From positions 1 to 5,374 of the forward strand of contig JANXOQ010000387.1 in assembly GCA_025357775.1 (NCBI GenBank): a stretch of 5,374 bases of DNA. The letters run 5' to 3'. The notes below the pieces were generated by a model. The model worked only from the letters and a program-made list of their open reading frames with translations, did not search any database and had not been told where the DNA came from. Below are positions 4,742-5,374 of the stretch, piece by piece; position 1 is the first letter of the stretch; the number at the start of each line of letters is the position of its first letter. Both the position numbers and the translations under genes were made by a program. This DNA is from Ferruginibacter sp. (GTDB lineage: Bacteria; Bacteroidota; Bacteroidia; Chitinophagales; Chitinophagaceae).

Positions 4742-5374
4742 ATGCTCGAAAACATACATATACAAAATTTTAGATGCTTTGAGGATTTTAAAGCCGAAGG
4801 TTTTGAAAGAGTAAATCTTATTGGAGGGAAAAATAATAGTGGGAAGAGTTGTTTGTTGGAGGCGATTGCTTGTTTAGCTCAAAATTATTTATTTCAGGAA
4901 ATGATTGTAATGAGAGGGAATCTTGCCAATTCATTCACTAACATCAATAACCCATACGATGATGTGTTAATTGTACCCGATTTTGATATTAAAAAAGAAG
5001 ATATTAATTTTTACGATGGAGATAAAATTCAGTTTAAGTATTCTAAGGGCTCATTTAGTGAGAGAAACGTTATGACTATTAATTTTATTTTGTCTGATAA
5101 TGAAATTCCTAAATTAGATATTGTCAGATCATTCGACACTTTTGACGAAAAATTAAAAAAACATAGGCTTATACAAATATTACAATCAGTTGACGAAAGG
5201 ATCGAAGACATTAGAACATTTAAAACTAAGGAAGGTTTATGGATAAAAAAGTTTAATGAAGAATATCAATCAATAAACTTCTATGGTGATGCTATAAAAA
5301 AAATTATAAAATATTTTACTCCATTCTTTGAGAAAAGTTTATATAAAAATTCGTACGATAAAACTACATATTTA
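4742..5374 (+). CDS. AAA/OLD-like ATPase, N-terminal part (runs off the window)
   Basis: Only the first 211 codons are present; the frame is open to the last base, so the gene is cut by the window edge and not broken. The start MLENIHIQNFRCFEDF is the usual first strand of SMC/OLD-like stand-alone ATPases (AAA_15/AAA_21, RecF-like fold). Walker A follows as GKNNSGKS (29-36), within VNLIGGKNNSGKSCLLEAIA. Residues 150-187 carry DERIEDIRTF and, near the break, INFYGDAIKK (178-187). The latter resembles the conserved GDG..R segment that comes shortly before Walker B in this group, although here the second glycine is alanine and the arginine is lysine. Walker B, the H-loop and any C-terminal TOPRIM nuclease lie outside. 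ATP binding is well supported; the biological role is not. Relatives include OLD nucleases and ATPases of anti-phage systems, but also uncharacterised chromosomal ATPases. The ATG at 4742-4744 is backed by the -7 box 17 bases upstream. Confidence 0.85.
   Translation, partial: MLENIHIQNFRCFEDFKAEGFERVNLIGGKNNSGKSCLLEAIACLAQNYLFQEMIVMRGNLANSFTNINNPYDDVLIVPDFDIKKEDINFYDGDKIQFKYSKGSFSERNVMTINFILSDNEIPKLDIVRSFDTFDEKLKKHRLIQILQSVDERIEDIRTFKTKEGLWIKKFNEEYQSINFYGDAIKKIIKYFTPFFEKSLYKNSYDKTTYL

Noticed and set aside
5029..5211. Minus-strand open frame of 60 codons
   Set aside because: It is antisense within the ATPase gene, whose plus frame is open through the region and begins with a clear Walker A domain.
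1..5374. tRNA or rRNA genes, CRISPR arrays, insertion sequences, attachment sites
   Set aside because: I saw no tRNA-like cloverleaf, no regularly spaced repeats, no transposase and no terminal inverted repeats; the gaps between genes are all shorter than about 170 bases.

Overview
This window looks like chromosomal DNA from a low-GC member of the Bacteroidota. Three things point there. Promoter boxes of the TAnnTTTG type sit before several genes, and A-rich leaders without Shine-Dalgarno sites precede the start codons. The gene products include short OmpA/PorT-like outer membrane barrels with ...AQ signal peptide ends, a Flavobacterium-type short-chain threonine dehydrogenase, and a very small PspC protein typical of that phylum. 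Family-level placement is not possible from the sequence alone.

Layout: positions 48-2346 hold four minus-strand genes for small outer membrane beta-barrel proteins. Three are members of one family (161, 171 and 166 residues; the last two are close tandem duplicates). The fourth (202 residues), lying between them, is of the PorT-like OMP_b-brl_2 type. A strong hairpin terminator at 1229-1261 splits the cluster into two transcription blocks. Next is a minus-strand gene for an NAD-dependent L-threonine 3-dehydrogenase of the extended short-chain family (2480-3418). A 167-base divergent region separates it from kdsA (3586-4395, plus), which makes KDO-8-phosphate for lipopolysaccharide. kdsA converges on a small minus-strand PspC-domain gene that probably starts at GTG (4433-4654). 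At the right edge an AAA/OLD-like ATPase gene with a clear Walker A motif (4742 onward) runs out of the window.

The genes do not form one pathway. The common theme of the left and centre is the cell envelope (barrels, KDO synthesis, a PspC membrane protein), with threonine catabolism beside it. The least ordinary piece is the truncated ATPase. Such stand-alone ATPases often belong to anti-phage or other accessory modules, but its partner genes, if any, lie beyond position 5374, so no defence system can be claimed. The rest is mostly ordinary chromosome; the points worth a second look are the loop-focused divergence of the duplicated porin-like genes and the short palindromes overlapping the -7 boxes of kdsA and the ATPase gene.
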